A stretch of 64,000 bases of DNA from Streptomyces sp. NBC_01264 (lineage in GTDB: Bacteria; Actinomycetota; Actinomycetes; Streptomycetales; Streptomycetaceae). Of the stretch, positions 29,176-37,029 are shown piece by piece. The notes beneath the pieces are model-generated. The model was not told the DNA's origin. It worked only from the letters and a program-made list of their open reading frames with translations, and did no database searches. Each line of letters opens with the position of its first letter. Within the stretch, counting starts at the first letter, position 1. The position numbers and the translations under genes were made by a program. The DNA lies in contig NZ_JAPEOX010000001.1 of assembly GCF_026340675.1 (NCBI RefSeq), positions 2,418,001-2,482,000 on the forward strand. Direction: 5' to 3'.

Positions 29176-30405
29176 TTACAGGGCAACGCCCAGCAGGGCA
29201 TCGACAGTGCGCGAGACCAGGCCGGGGGCCGACTCGTCGTCGCCGTCGGTGACGAGCTGGCGCTCGACCCAGCGGTCGACCGCCGCGAGAGCGGCAGGGG
29301 CGTTCAGGTCGTTGGAGAGGGCCTCGCGGACCTCTTCGACCAGGTCGTCGGCCGGGATGCCGTCGGGGCGGGAGACGGCCGCGCGCCAACGCTCCAGGCG
29401 GGCCACCGCCTCCGCGAGGACCTCGTCGGTCCACTCCCAGTCCGCGCGGTAGTGGTGCGAGAGCAGGGCCAGGCGGATCGCCGCCGGGTCCACTCCGGCG
29501 CGCCGCAGGGCCGATACGAAGACCAGGTTGCCCTTGGACTTCGACATCTTCTCGCCGTGCAGCGCGACCATCCCGGCGTGTACGTACGCCTTGGCCATCG
29601 GGAACTCGCCCGTCAGCACCTGGGCGTGCGAGGCGCCCATCTCGTGGTGCGGGAAGGCCAGGTCGGAGCCGCCGCCCTGGATGTCGAAGGTCATCCCCAG
29701 ATGGTCCAGGGCGATGGCCACGCACTCGATGTGCCAGCCGGGCCGGCCGCGGCCCAGCGAGCCGCCGTCCCAGCTCGGCTCGCCCGGGCGGGCCGCCATC
29801 CACAGCATCGGGTCGAGCGGGTTCTTCTTGCCCACCCGGTCCGGGTCGCCGCCGCGTTCGGCCGACAGCAGCCGCATCGCCTCGGCGTCCAGGTTGGACA
29901 CCTTGCCGAAGTTCGGGTCGGACTCCACCGAGAAGTAGACGTCGCCGTCCAGCTCGTAGGCGGCGCCCGCGTCCCGCAGCCGCTCGACCAGCGGCACGAT
30001 GCCGGGTATGGCCTCGACGGCGCCGATGTAGTGCTGCGGCGGGAGCATCCGCAGGGCGGTCATGTCCTCGCGGAACAGAGCGGTCTCGCGTTCGGCGAGC
30101 TCGGTCCAGTCCTGGTTGTCGCGCAGGGCCCGCTCCAGCAGTGGATCGTCGACGTCCGTGACGTTCTGGACGTAGATGACCTGCCGCTTGGTGTCGAGCC
30201 ACACGCGCTGCACGAGGTCGAACGCGTTGTAGGTCGCCGCGTGACCGATGTGCGTCGCGTCGTACGGGGTGATCCCGCAGACGTAGATACGGGCGACGGG
30301 ACCGGGGGCGAGGGTGATCGTCCCTTGGGTCGCGGTGTCGTGGATCTGGAGGTCGCGGCCCTTGCCAGGCAGGGCGGGGACCTCAGAAGCGGGCCAGGCA
30401 TGCAT
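29176..30405 (-). CDS. mshC: L-cysteine:1D-myo-inosityl 2-amino-2-deoxy-alpha-D-glucopyranoside ligase
   Basis: ATP-dependent ligase that joins cysteine to GlcN-inositol in mycothiol synthesis. It is a cysteinyl-tRNA synthetase relative of 409 residues. Seen: THIGH (51-55) as the HIGH motif, KMSKS (286-290), and likely zinc ligands Cys43, Cys228 and His253. The shortened C-terminus without a tRNA-binding domain, and the N-terminus [13 protein letters not shown], separate it from CysS. There is no ribosome binding site; TAGGCT on the minus strand (30417-30412) ends 6 nt before the ATG, so the mRNA may be leaderless. It follows the SCO1664-family gene by 120 bp. Confidence 0.95.
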   Translation of the reverse strand: MHAWPASEVPALPGKGRDLQIHDTATQGTITLAPGPVARIYVCGITPYDATHIGHAATYNAFDLVQRVWLDTKRQVIYVQNVTDVDDPLLERALRDNQDWTELAERETALFREDMTALRMLPPQHYIGAVEAIPGIVPLVERLRDAGAAYELDGDVYFSVESDPNFGKVSNLDAEAMRLLSAERGGDPDRVGKKNPLDPMLWMAARPGEPSWDGGSLGRGRPGWHIECVAIALDHLGMTFDIQGGGSDLAFPHHEMGASHAQVLTGEFPMAKAYVHAGMVALHGEKMSKSKGNLVFVSALRRAGVDPAAIRLALLSHHYRADWEWTDEVLAEAVARLERWRAAVSRPDGIPADDLVEEVREALSNDLNAPAALAAVDRWVERQLVTDGDDESAPGLVSRTVDALLGVAL

Positions 30406-30525
30406 GTCTCGAGCCTAACCGGACGAGTGTTCCGAAAACTAACCGGACCTGCACTGTTGTCTTGATCGGCGCTCTTGCGCCATGGCCGGTTCTATGCGTA
30501 CGCGCCCGTACGGTCGGCGGCCCGC

Positions 30526-31338
30526 TCAGACGGGCGGCCACGGGATCGCGGGCCACTGTCCGGAGGGCTGCGGATGCCTCCCGGTGCGCAGCAGCAGGGC
30601 CACACGGGCCCGTACGGCGGCCAGCTCTGCGGTGGTGACCAGTTCGGCCAGTCGGGTGGCGAGGGGCTCTCCGGGGGCCAGTGCGGCCTCCAGGGCGGTC
30701 AGGACGGACGTCGCCTCCCCGGTCAGCGGCTCCCCCGCCCAGCCCCAGAGCAGGGTGCGCAGTTTGTCCTCGGTGTGGAAGGTCACTCCGTGGTCGATGC
30801 CGTAGACACGTCCGTCGGGCGCGGGCAGCAGGTGGCCGCCCTTGCGGTCGCCGTTGTTGATCACGGCGTCGAGGACGGACATCCGGCGCAGCCGTTCGTC
30901 GTCGGCGTGCACGAGGAGCGCGGTGCGGCCCTCGCCGACCTCGGCGAAGGCGACGGGCTTCCAGCCCTCCCCCGCCTCCTCGCCGTCCACGAGCGCGAGC
31001 AGTTCGGCCTCCGGGGACTCCCCGGTCTCGATCCACTGCTGGACCATGCCCTCGCCGTACGGTCCGTCGCGCAGCACGGTCGGGGGCACCAGCCCCCAGC
31101 CGGTGGCCTCGGAGATCAGGTACGCGGCGACCTCGCGCTGGGCGAGGTTGCCGTCGGGGAAGTCCCACAGCGGGCGCTCGCCCTTGACCGGCTTGTACAC
31201 GCAGTCGGTGCTCGCGCCCCCGTGCGTGACGGTGCACAGCAGGACGGCGTTGGACGCCTCCCGGATCCGGCCGACGACGGTGAGTTCCCCGTGGGCCAGC
31301 AGTGCTTCCAGTTCCGTCGTTCCCCCCGTGGAGTTCAC
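30526..31338 (-). CDS. SCO1664-family conserved protein (kinase-like fold)
   Basis: A 270-residue member of a family restricted to actinobacteria, annotated as SCO1664 family and distantly like PI3/PI4 kinases. Motifs: CVYKPVKGERPLWDFPDGNL, with Lys and Arg as in nucleotide-binding lobes; VLDAVINNGDRKGGHLL, like a catalytic loop with Asn-Asn-x-Asp-Arg-Lys; and VYGIDHGVTFH, like a metal-binding Asp. This pattern suggests an active ATP-binding enzyme (inference). The GTG start overlaps the DUF3090 stop in GTGA, so translation is coupled. The substrate is unknown. Confidence 0.85.
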   Translation of the reverse strand: MNSTGGTTELEALLAHGELTVVGRIREASNAVLLCTVTHGGASTDCVYKPVKGERPLWDFPDGNLAQREVAAYLISEATGWGLVPPTVLRDGPYGEGMVQQWIETGESPEAELLALVDGEEAGEGWKPVAFAEVGEGRTALLVHADDERLRRMSVLDAVINNGDRKGGHLLPAPDGRVYGIDHGVTFHTEDKLRTLLWGWAGEPLTGEATSVLTALEAALAPGEPLATRLAELVTTAELAAVRARVALLLRTGRHPQPSGQWPAIPWPPV

Positions 31339-31925
31339 GCCTGGCGCCGGTAGCCGTTCTGGCGCGGGCAGACGTGCCCTTCGGGGTCCAGCGGCAGGCT
31401 GCACAGCGGGCACGGCGGCCTCCCTGCGTTGACCACGTCCAGGGCCCGCTTGGTGAAGGCCCGGGCCTGGGCGCCGGTGAGGCGCACGCGCAGCATCGGC
31501 GGCCCGTTCTCCTCGTCCTGGAGCAGCCGCTCCTCCGCCTCGGCGAGGTCCTCCTCCGAGTCGGCGTCGAGTTCCACCAGGGCCTGCGCCTCGACGATCA
31601 TGCGCTGGTCCTCGCCGTCCCAGGCCAGGGCCATGGTGCCGACGCGGAACTCCTCCTCGACGGGGACGTCGAGGGGTGCGGTGTCGGTCGCCTCTGTGGG
31701 GGCCACGGCGGGGACGGGGGCATTGCCCCCGGTGCGCCGTACGACCTCGTCCAGCAGCTCTTCCATGCGCTCCGCGAGCGCCGCCACCTGGGTCTTCTCC
31801 AGGGAGACGGAGGTGACCCGGGGGCCGGTGGAGGCCTGCAGGAAGAACGTACGGCGTCCAGGCAGGCCGACCGTGCCGGCCACGAAACGGTCCGGTGGGT
31901 CGTAGAGGAACACCTGACGGGGCAC
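31335..31925 (-). CDS. DUF3090 family protein
   Basis: A 196-residue actinobacterial protein of unknown function, DUF3090/SCO1665 type. It starts PRQVFLYDPPDRFVAGTVGL and ends with a probable zinc knuckle, CPLCSLPLDPEGHVCPR, having three cysteines and a His. The GTG start at 31925 has GGAG 7 nt upstream. It lies 77 bp after the phosphomutase gene and overlaps the SCO1664-family gene by 4 nt. This set is conserved beside mshC in actinobacteria. Confidence 0.88.
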   Translation of the reverse strand: MPRQVFLYDPPDRFVAGTVGLPGRRTFFLQASTGPRVTSVSLEKTQVAALAERMEELLDEVVRRTGGNAPVPAVAPTEATDTAPLDVPVEEEFRVGTMALAWDGEDQRMIVEAQALVELDADSEEDLAEAEERLLQDEENGPPMLRVRLTGAQARAFTKRALDVVNAGRPPCPLCSLPLDPEGHVCPRQNGYRRQA

Positions 31926-32002
31926 GTCCAGTCTCCAAGCGTCGGCAGCAGGGGCAGGGCTGCGCCCATGGGTTGGCCCGTCCACCCTACTGCGCCGTTC
32001 GA

Positions 32003-32725
32003 TCACACCGCGCCCGCACCGCCCCCTACGACCGCCTCGCCGCCCGCTTCCGGGTCGCCCGGGGCCTCGGCGGCGTCCGGCGAAGCCTTCTCGCGGGGTG
32101 CGAGGGAGGCGAAGTCGCCGGTGTCGCCGAGCCGGAGCAGGAAGGGGCGGGTCGGCGTGTAGCGGATCGCGGTGACCGAGCAGGGGTCGACGTGGATCCG
32201 CTGGAAGAGGTCCAGGTGCATGCCGAGGGCGTCCGCCACAAGGGACTTGATGATGTCGCCGTGCGAGCACATCAGGAACACGGCGTCGGCGCCGTGCTCC
32301 TCCTCGATCCGCGCGTTCCAGTCGCGGACGGCGTCCACGGCGCGGGCCTGCATGGCGCGCATGGACTCACCGCCGGGGAAGGCGGCGGCCGAGGGGTGCT
32401 GCTGGACGATGCGCATCAGCGGTTCTTCGGACAGTTCGGAGAGTTTGCGGCCCGACCAGTCGCCGTAGTGGCACTCGCCGATCCGCTCGTCGGTGTGCAG
32501 GGCGAGACCGGGCCGGGCCGCCAGCAGCGGGGCGAGGGTCTCGGCGCACCGCTCCAGCGGGCTGCTGACGGCGGCGGCGAGGGGCACGGCGGCGAGCCGC
32601 CCGGGCAGCGCGGCGGCCTGTGCGGCTCCGTGCTCGTCGAGGGTCACCCCCGGGGTCCATCCGGCGAGCAGCCCTGCGGTGTTGGCGGTGGACCGCCCGT
32701 GTCGTACGAGGATCAGCGTGGCCAT
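32003..32725 (-). CDS. Histidine phosphatase, MSMEG_4193 phosphomutase-like family
   Basis: A 240-residue histidine phosphatase/phosphoglycerate-mutase superfamily protein. The N-terminus LILVRHGRSTAN carries the phosphorylated His; ERIGECHYGDWSG and MCSHGD supply the other active-site residues. The last about 35 residues are Ala/Gly/Glu-rich and probably dispensable. No ribosome binding site is seen; TACCCT on the minus strand (32737-32732) ends 6 nt before the ATG. It is first in the phosphatase, DUF3090, SCO1664-family run and divergent from corA. Confidence 0.88.
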   Translation of the reverse strand: MATLILVRHGRSTANTAGLLAGWTPGVTLDEHGAAQAAALPGRLAAVPLAAAVSSPLERCAETLAPLLAARPGLALHTDERIGECHYGDWSGRKLSELSEEPLMRIVQQHPSAAAFPGGESMRAMQARAVDAVRDWNARIEEEHGADAVFLMCSHGDIIKSLVADALGMHLDLFQRIHVDPCSVTAIRYTPTRPFLLRLGDTGDFASLAPREKASPDAAEAPGDPEAGGEAVVGGGAGAV

Positions 32726-32787
32726 GGCAGAAGGGTATGCGGTGCCGCCGGCGTGCGGTCGGGGCCCGGGCAGGGAACAATGCGCGA

Positions 32788-33771
32788 GTGATTGTGGACT
32801 GCGCCATGTACCGCGACGGCCGCCGCTCCGAGGCGCCCGACGACTTCTCCGACGCCCTCGACGAGGCGCGGGCCACCGGTGACTCCTTCCTGTGGGTCGG
32901 CATGTACGAGCCGACGGAGAAGGAGTTCGAGCACGTCAGCCATGAGTTCGGGCTGCATCCGCTGGCGGTGGAGGACGCGCTGACCGCGCACCAGCGGCCG
33001 AAGATGGAGGTCTACGACGATTCGCTGTTCGTGGTCCTGAAGCCGGTGATGTACGACGACGCCTCGGACACGGTGAGCACGGGCGAGCTGATGGTGTTCA
33101 TCGGCGACTCCTTCGTCGTCACGGTCCGGCACGGCGAGGGGGCCGCGCTGGCCGCCGTACGCCACCGGCTGGAGCAGGATCCCGAGGTGCTCAAGCACGG
33201 CCCCACGGCGGTGCTGTACGCGGTCTCGGACGCGGTGGTGGACCACTACATCGAGGTGGCCGCCGAGCTCCAGGCGGATCTGGAGGAGCTGGAGGCGGAG
33301 GTGTTCTCGCCGAATCCCGCGGACAGCAAGAACACCGCCGCCCGGATCTACGGGTTCAAGCGGCAGGTCCTGGAGTTCCGCCGGGCCACGAGTCCGCTGC
33401 TGGCGCCGATGGACCGGCTCGCCTTCGGGGACGTGCCCTTCGTGCACGAGCACGCCCAGCCGTTCTTCCGCGACGTCGCGGACCACCTGACGAAGGCGAA
33501 CGAGTACGTCGAGGGCCTGGACCGGCTGCTCTCGGACGCGCTGGCCGCGCACCTGGCGCAGATGGGCGTCCGGCAGAACGACGACATGCGCAAGATCTCG
33601 GCCTGGGCGGCGATGGCGGCGGTCCCGACGATGGTGGCGGGGATCTACGGGATGAACTTCGAGCACATGCCGGAGCTCAAGCACCGCTGGGGCTATCCGC
33701 TGGTGGTCCTGGTGATGGTGGCCATGTGCCTGGGCCTGCACCGGATGTTCAAGCGCCGCGGGTGGCTCTGA
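32788..33771 (+). CDS. corA: CorA-family magnesium/cobalt transporter
   Basis: Pentameric divalent-cation channel of 327 residues. The N-terminal two thirds form the cytoplasmic funnel domain; two membrane helices lie at the C-terminus with the signature YGMNFEHMPE between them, and the tail HRMFKRRGWL is basic. The GTG at 32788 follows AGGGAA at rather long spacing. It is divergent from the phosphatase gene, 62 bp apart, and not obviously linked in function. Confidence 0.93.
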   Translation: MIVDCAMYRDGRRSEAPDDFSDALDEARATGDSFLWVGMYEPTEKEFEHVSHEFGLHPLAVEDALTAHQRPKMEVYDDSLFVVLKPVMYDDASDTVSTGELMVFIGDSFVVTVRHGEGAALAAVRHRLEQDPEVLKHGPTAVLYAVSDAVVDHYIEVAAELQADLEELEAEVFSPNPADSKNTAARIYGFKRQVLEFRRATSPLLAPMDRLAFGDVPFVHEHAQPFFRDVADHLTKANEYVEGLDRLLSDALAAHLAQMGVRQNDDMRKISAWAAMAAVPTMVAGIYGMNFEHMPELKHRWGYPLVVLVMVAMCLGLHRMFKRRGWL

Positions 33772-33807
33772 GGCCGGGACCCGGTCGGGGGTGACCGGCG
33801 GGACGCC

Positions 33808-34596
33808 CTAGGCGAACTCGGGCGCCGAGGTCGGTCGCCCGCCCAGGGGGTTGCTCCGCCGCGGCGGGCGCAGGTCCACCATCCGGTGCCAGCCGCTGAA
33901 GCGCTCGTACGCGTACATCCCGCGGATCCCGGCGGCCAGCGCGGCCGCCTTCGGCGCGGGCCAGCCCAGCAGCCGCCCCATGTGGCCCATGACCGCGAGG
34001 CTCACGTCGCGGTAGACGGCGATCTCGGCGAGCGCGCACTCGCGCAGCACCCGGTGGATGGTGCGGCCGTGGCCGGCGCGGGCGAGGCGCAGCAGTTCCT
34101 CGTGGCAGTAGGCCAGGTGGTTGTCCTCGTCCGCGCCGATCATGCGGATGGCCTTGCCGAGCTCGGGGTCGTCCCCGAAGTACCGGACCAGCATGATCAT
34201 CTGGTCGGCGGCGCGCTGTTCGGTGACCCGGCTGTGCGCGAGGTAGACGATGACGTCCTCCTCGCTCAGGGCCCGCTCGCCGCCCAGCTTCTCGTGGCTC
34301 AGGCCGATGCCGCGCCGCTCCAGCAGCATCGTGTAGTCGGTCTCCGGCGGGACGGGCACGGGGGGCAGGGCGCGCTTGCGGAGCAGCGCGTTGAAGATCC
34401 GGCCGTGTTTGTCCTCGTCGGCGCCGTGCCGGGTGATCTTGGGCGCGAGGTCGCGCATGGAATCGGGCACCAGCGCCGCGATCCGGGCGTTCTCCCAGCC
34501 ACCCTGGGACTCGCCGCCGGCGGCGATGGAGCAGAACAGCTGGAAGGAGTCGTCGTGGTCGACGATCTCCCGGAACAGGCTGCGCGCAGAGAGCAT
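33808..34596 (-). CDS. Ferritin-like diiron-domain protein
   Basis: A 262-residue mainly helical protein. The pairs KITRHGADEDKHGRIF and MIGADEDNHLAYCHEE give repeated Glu/Asp-x-x-His motifs typical of diiron four-helix bundles, and YLAHSRVTEQRAADQM is the intervening helix. Oxidase, oxygenase or storage activity cannot be told apart. The ATG at 34596 lacks a clear ribosome binding site, and the frame is open further upstream but without family-like sequence. The 290 bp before it hold only a short direct repeat (TCCGTCCGGCGGCCGCCCGG, near 34836-34875). Confidence 0.82.
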   Translation of the reverse strand: MLSARSLFREIVDHDDSFQLFCSIAAGGESQGGWENARIAALVPDSMRDLAPKITRHGADEDKHGRIFNALLRKRALPPVPVPPETDYTMLLERRGIGLSHEKLGGERALSEEDVIVYLAHSRVTEQRAADQMIMLVRYFGDDPELGKAIRMIGADEDNHLAYCHEELLRLARAGHGRTIHRVLRECALAEIAVYRDVSLAVMGHMGRLLGWPAPKAAALAAGIRGMYAYERFSGWHRMVDLRPPRRSNPLGGRPTSAPEFA

Positions 34597-34886
34597 GTGT
34601 CGAGTCAAGGCCCGATTCGGGGGCCGGGCAACCGGGTGCGGCGTACGGCTCGGCCGAATGAACGACTGCGACCGGAGGCTCCGGGGGCGTAACCCCACGG
34701 CCGCCCCGCGCGTTGTTGGCTGTGTCGGCCGTGGCGGGGAAGACCCCCCGAGCCCCCACCACGGCCGCAGACCGCACCCCTTTCGACGCCGCCCTCGCAC
34801 GGCTTCGCCGGCTTCGGGCGGCTGCGCCGGACTCCGTCCGGCGGCCGCCCGGGTCCGTCCGGCGGCCGCCCGGCCCCCGGTGTCGC

Positions 34887-35936
34887 TCAGGCCAGGCCCG
34901 CGAGCTCCATGGCCTCGACGCCGGCCCGCAGGGCGGCCGTCCGCTCCTCCAGGGTGAAGCCGGCCGGGGCGAGCGTCAGGGTGGTGACCCCGGCCTCGGC
35001 GTAGGCCTTCATCCCGTCGGCGATGCGCTCGACCGGACCCAGCAGGGTGGTGGAGTCGATCAGCGAGTGCGGGATCGCGGCGGCCGCGCCCTGCTTGTCG
35101 CCGGCCAGGTACTTGTCCTGGATCTCGGCGGCTTCCTTCTCGTAACCCATGCGCTGGGCCAGTTGGTTGTAGAAGTTCTGCTTGCGGCTGCCCATGCCGC
35201 CCACGTACAGGGCGGTGTACGGGCGGAACGTGTCCGCGAGCCCGGCCACGTCGTCGCCGAGGGCCAGCGGCACGGTCGGGCAGACGTCGAAGCCGTCCAT
35301 CGTCAGCCCGGCCTTCTCGCGGCCCGCCCGGATGTGGGTGAGCGCGGTGGCCTCCAGGTGCTCGGCGGCCGGGAAGATCAGCAGGGCGCCGTCGGCGATC
35401 TCGCCGGTCTGCTCCAGGTTCTTCGGCCCGATGGCGGCGATGTAGAGCGGGATGTGCTCGCGCTCCGGGTGCACGGTCAGCTTGAGCGGCTTGCCCGGCC
35501 CGCCGGGCAGCGGCAGGGTCCAGTGCTCGCCCTCGTAGCTGAGCCGTTCGCGGGTCATCGCCTTGCGGACGATCTCCACGTACTCGCGGGTCCGCGCGAG
35601 CGGCTTGTCGAACTTCACGCCGTACCAGCCCTCGGAGACCTGCGGTCCGGAGACGCCGAGGCCGAGCCGGAAGCGGCCCTTGGTGAGCGAGTCGAGGGTG
35701 GCGGCCGTCATGGCCGTCATCGCGGGCTGGCGAGCCGGGATCTGCAGGATCGCGGAGCCCACGTCGATGCGCTCGGTCTGGGCGGCGACCCAGGCGAGCA
35801 CGGTCGGCGCGTCGGAGCCGTAGGCCTCCGCGGCCCAGCAGACGTCGTAGCCGAGGCGGTCGGCCTCCTGCGCGACGGCCAGGTTGTCGGCGTCCATGCC
35901 AGCGCCCCAGTAGCCGAGATTGATGCCGAGCCGCAT
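34887..35936 (-). CDS. LLM-class F420-dependent oxidoreductase
   Basis: A 349-residue luciferase-like (TIM-barrel) oxidoreductase that probably uses coenzyme F420. Typical segments: MRLGINLGYWGAG, CWAAEAYGSDAPTVLAW, ILQIPARQPAMTAM and FRLGLGVSGPQVSEGW. The last is close to the LLM F420 family that is common in mycobacteria and streptomycetes. The ATG at 35936 has AAGGGG upstream. A palindrome that could be a TetR-type operator lies 20 bp before it. The substrate is unknown. Confidence 0.9.
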   Translation of the reverse strand: MRLGINLGYWGAGMDADNLAVAQEADRLGYDVCWAAEAYGSDAPTVLAWVAAQTERIDVGSAILQIPARQPAMTAMTAATLDSLTKGRFRLGLGVSGPQVSEGWYGVKFDKPLARTREYVEIVRKAMTRERLSYEGEHWTLPLPGGPGKPLKLTVHPEREHIPLYIAAIGPKNLEQTGEIADGALLIFPAAEHLEATALTHIRAGREKAGLTMDGFDVCPTVPLALGDDVAGLADTFRPYTALYVGGMGSRKQNFYNQLAQRMGYEKEAAEIQDKYLAGDKQGAAAAIPHSLIDSTTLLGPVERIADGMKAYAEAGVTTLTLAPAGFTLEERTAALRAGVEAMELAGLA

Positions 35937-35955
35937 AAGTCGTCCCCTTACCGGT

Positions 35956-35969
35956 TTACCGATCAGTAA
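35956..35969. promoter_or_regulatory. Candidate TetR-type operator before the LLM oxidoreductase gene
   Basis: TTACCGATCAGTAA is a 14-bp palindrome symmetric at all but one pair of positions, directly upstream of the ribosome binding site. It could be a repressor site; no adjacent regulator gene explains it. Confidence 0.45.
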
Positions 35970-36036
35970 CGTAGGTCTGCGGGGACTGTAGCGCGCCCGG
36001 CCGTCCCGCGTCAGTGCGGCAGTAGTCTCAGCCCTC

Positions 36037-37029
36037 ATGGAGCAGAGGCATCTCGGCCGCACCGGACTGCGCGTCTCCCGGATCGGTCTCGGCACACTGA
36101 CCTGGGGCCGGTCGGCGGACGGACCGGACGAGGCGGAAGCGGCCGCGCAGTTGAAGACGTTCTGGAACGCGGGCGGCACGCTCGTGGACACGGCGGACGT
36201 GTACGGCGGCGGGGAGGCGGAGTACCTCCTCGGGCAGTTGATCGGTTCCGTCGTCCCGCGGCGGGACCTGGTGATCGCCACGAAGGCCGGCGGGGTCGCC
36301 GATCCGGACCGCCGTTTCGACGCCTCGCGCGGCCACCTCCTCGCGGCGCTGGACGATTCCCTGGCCCGTCTGGACACGGACTACGTCGACCTCTGGCAGG
36401 TCCACGCCTTCGACCCCTGGACCCCGCTGGAGGAGACCCTCCAGGCGCTGGACATCGCGGTGAGCAGCGGCCGGGCCCGGTACGCGGGCGTGTCGAACTT
36501 CAGCGGCTGGCAGCTCGCGAAGGCGGCGACCTGGCAGCTCGCGGCGCCGGGGGTACGGACCCGGCTGGCGTCGACGCAGATGGAGTACTCCCTGCTCCAG
36601 CGCGGCGTGGAACGGGAGGTGGTCCCGGCCGCGCTGGACCTGGGCCTGTCCCTCCTCCCCTCCTCCCCCCTGGGCCGGGGCGTCCTGACGGGCAAGTACC
36701 GGGCGGGCACCCCGGCGGACTCCCGGGGTGCCTCGGAGACCCTGGCCGCGTTCGTGGACCCCTACCTGGACGAGGCGGCGAGCAGGATCGTGGACGCGGT
36801 GGCGACGGCCGCGCACGGCCTCGCGGTGACCCCGCTGCAGGTGTCCCTGGCCTGGGTCCGCGACCGCCCCGGGGTGGCCGCGCCGATCGTCGGAGCGCGT
36901 ACGTCGGCGCAGCTCGGGGCGGCCCTGTCGGTGGAGGCCCTTAGTCTTCCGGAAGAGATCCGCCAAGCGCTGGACGACGTCTCGGCGCCCGTCCACCGCT
37001 ATCCCGATCAGGACTGGAGCACCTTGTGA
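36037..37029 (+). CDS. Aldo/keto reductase
   Basis: A 330-residue NADPH-dependent oxidoreductase with the AKR catalytic tetrad: Asp51 (LVDTADVYGGGE), Tyr56, Lys83 (VIATKAG) and His123 (LWQVHAFDP). The MEQRHLGRTGLRVSRIGLGT start is typical. Its stop overlaps the next start as GTGA, so it is translationally coupled to the RecD2-like gene. That is an unexpected pairing. It is divergent from the LLM gene, about 100 bp apart. Confidence 0.93.
   Translation: MEQRHLGRTGLRVSRIGLGTLTWGRSADGPDEAEAAAQLKTFWNAGGTLVDTADVYGGGEAEYLLGQLIGSVVPRRDLVIATKAGGVADPDRRFDASRGHLLAALDDSLARLDTDYVDLWQVHAFDPWTPLEETLQALDIAVSSGRARYAGVSNFSGWQLAKAATWQLAAPGVRTRLASTQMEYSLLQRGVEREVVPAALDLGLSLLPSSPLGRGVLTGKYRAGTPADSRGASETLAAFVDPYLDEAASRIVDAVATAAHGLAVTPLQVSLAWVRDRPGVAAPIVGARTSAQLGAALSVEALSLPEEIRQALDDVSAPVHRYPDQDWSTL

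Noticed and set aside
30405..30448. SigR-type promoter before mshC
   Set aside because: CTAACCGGAC is directly repeated (30415 and 30439) and a GGAAC occurs on the minus strand, but its distance to a GTT is too short for the SigR GGAAT-N18-GTT layout.
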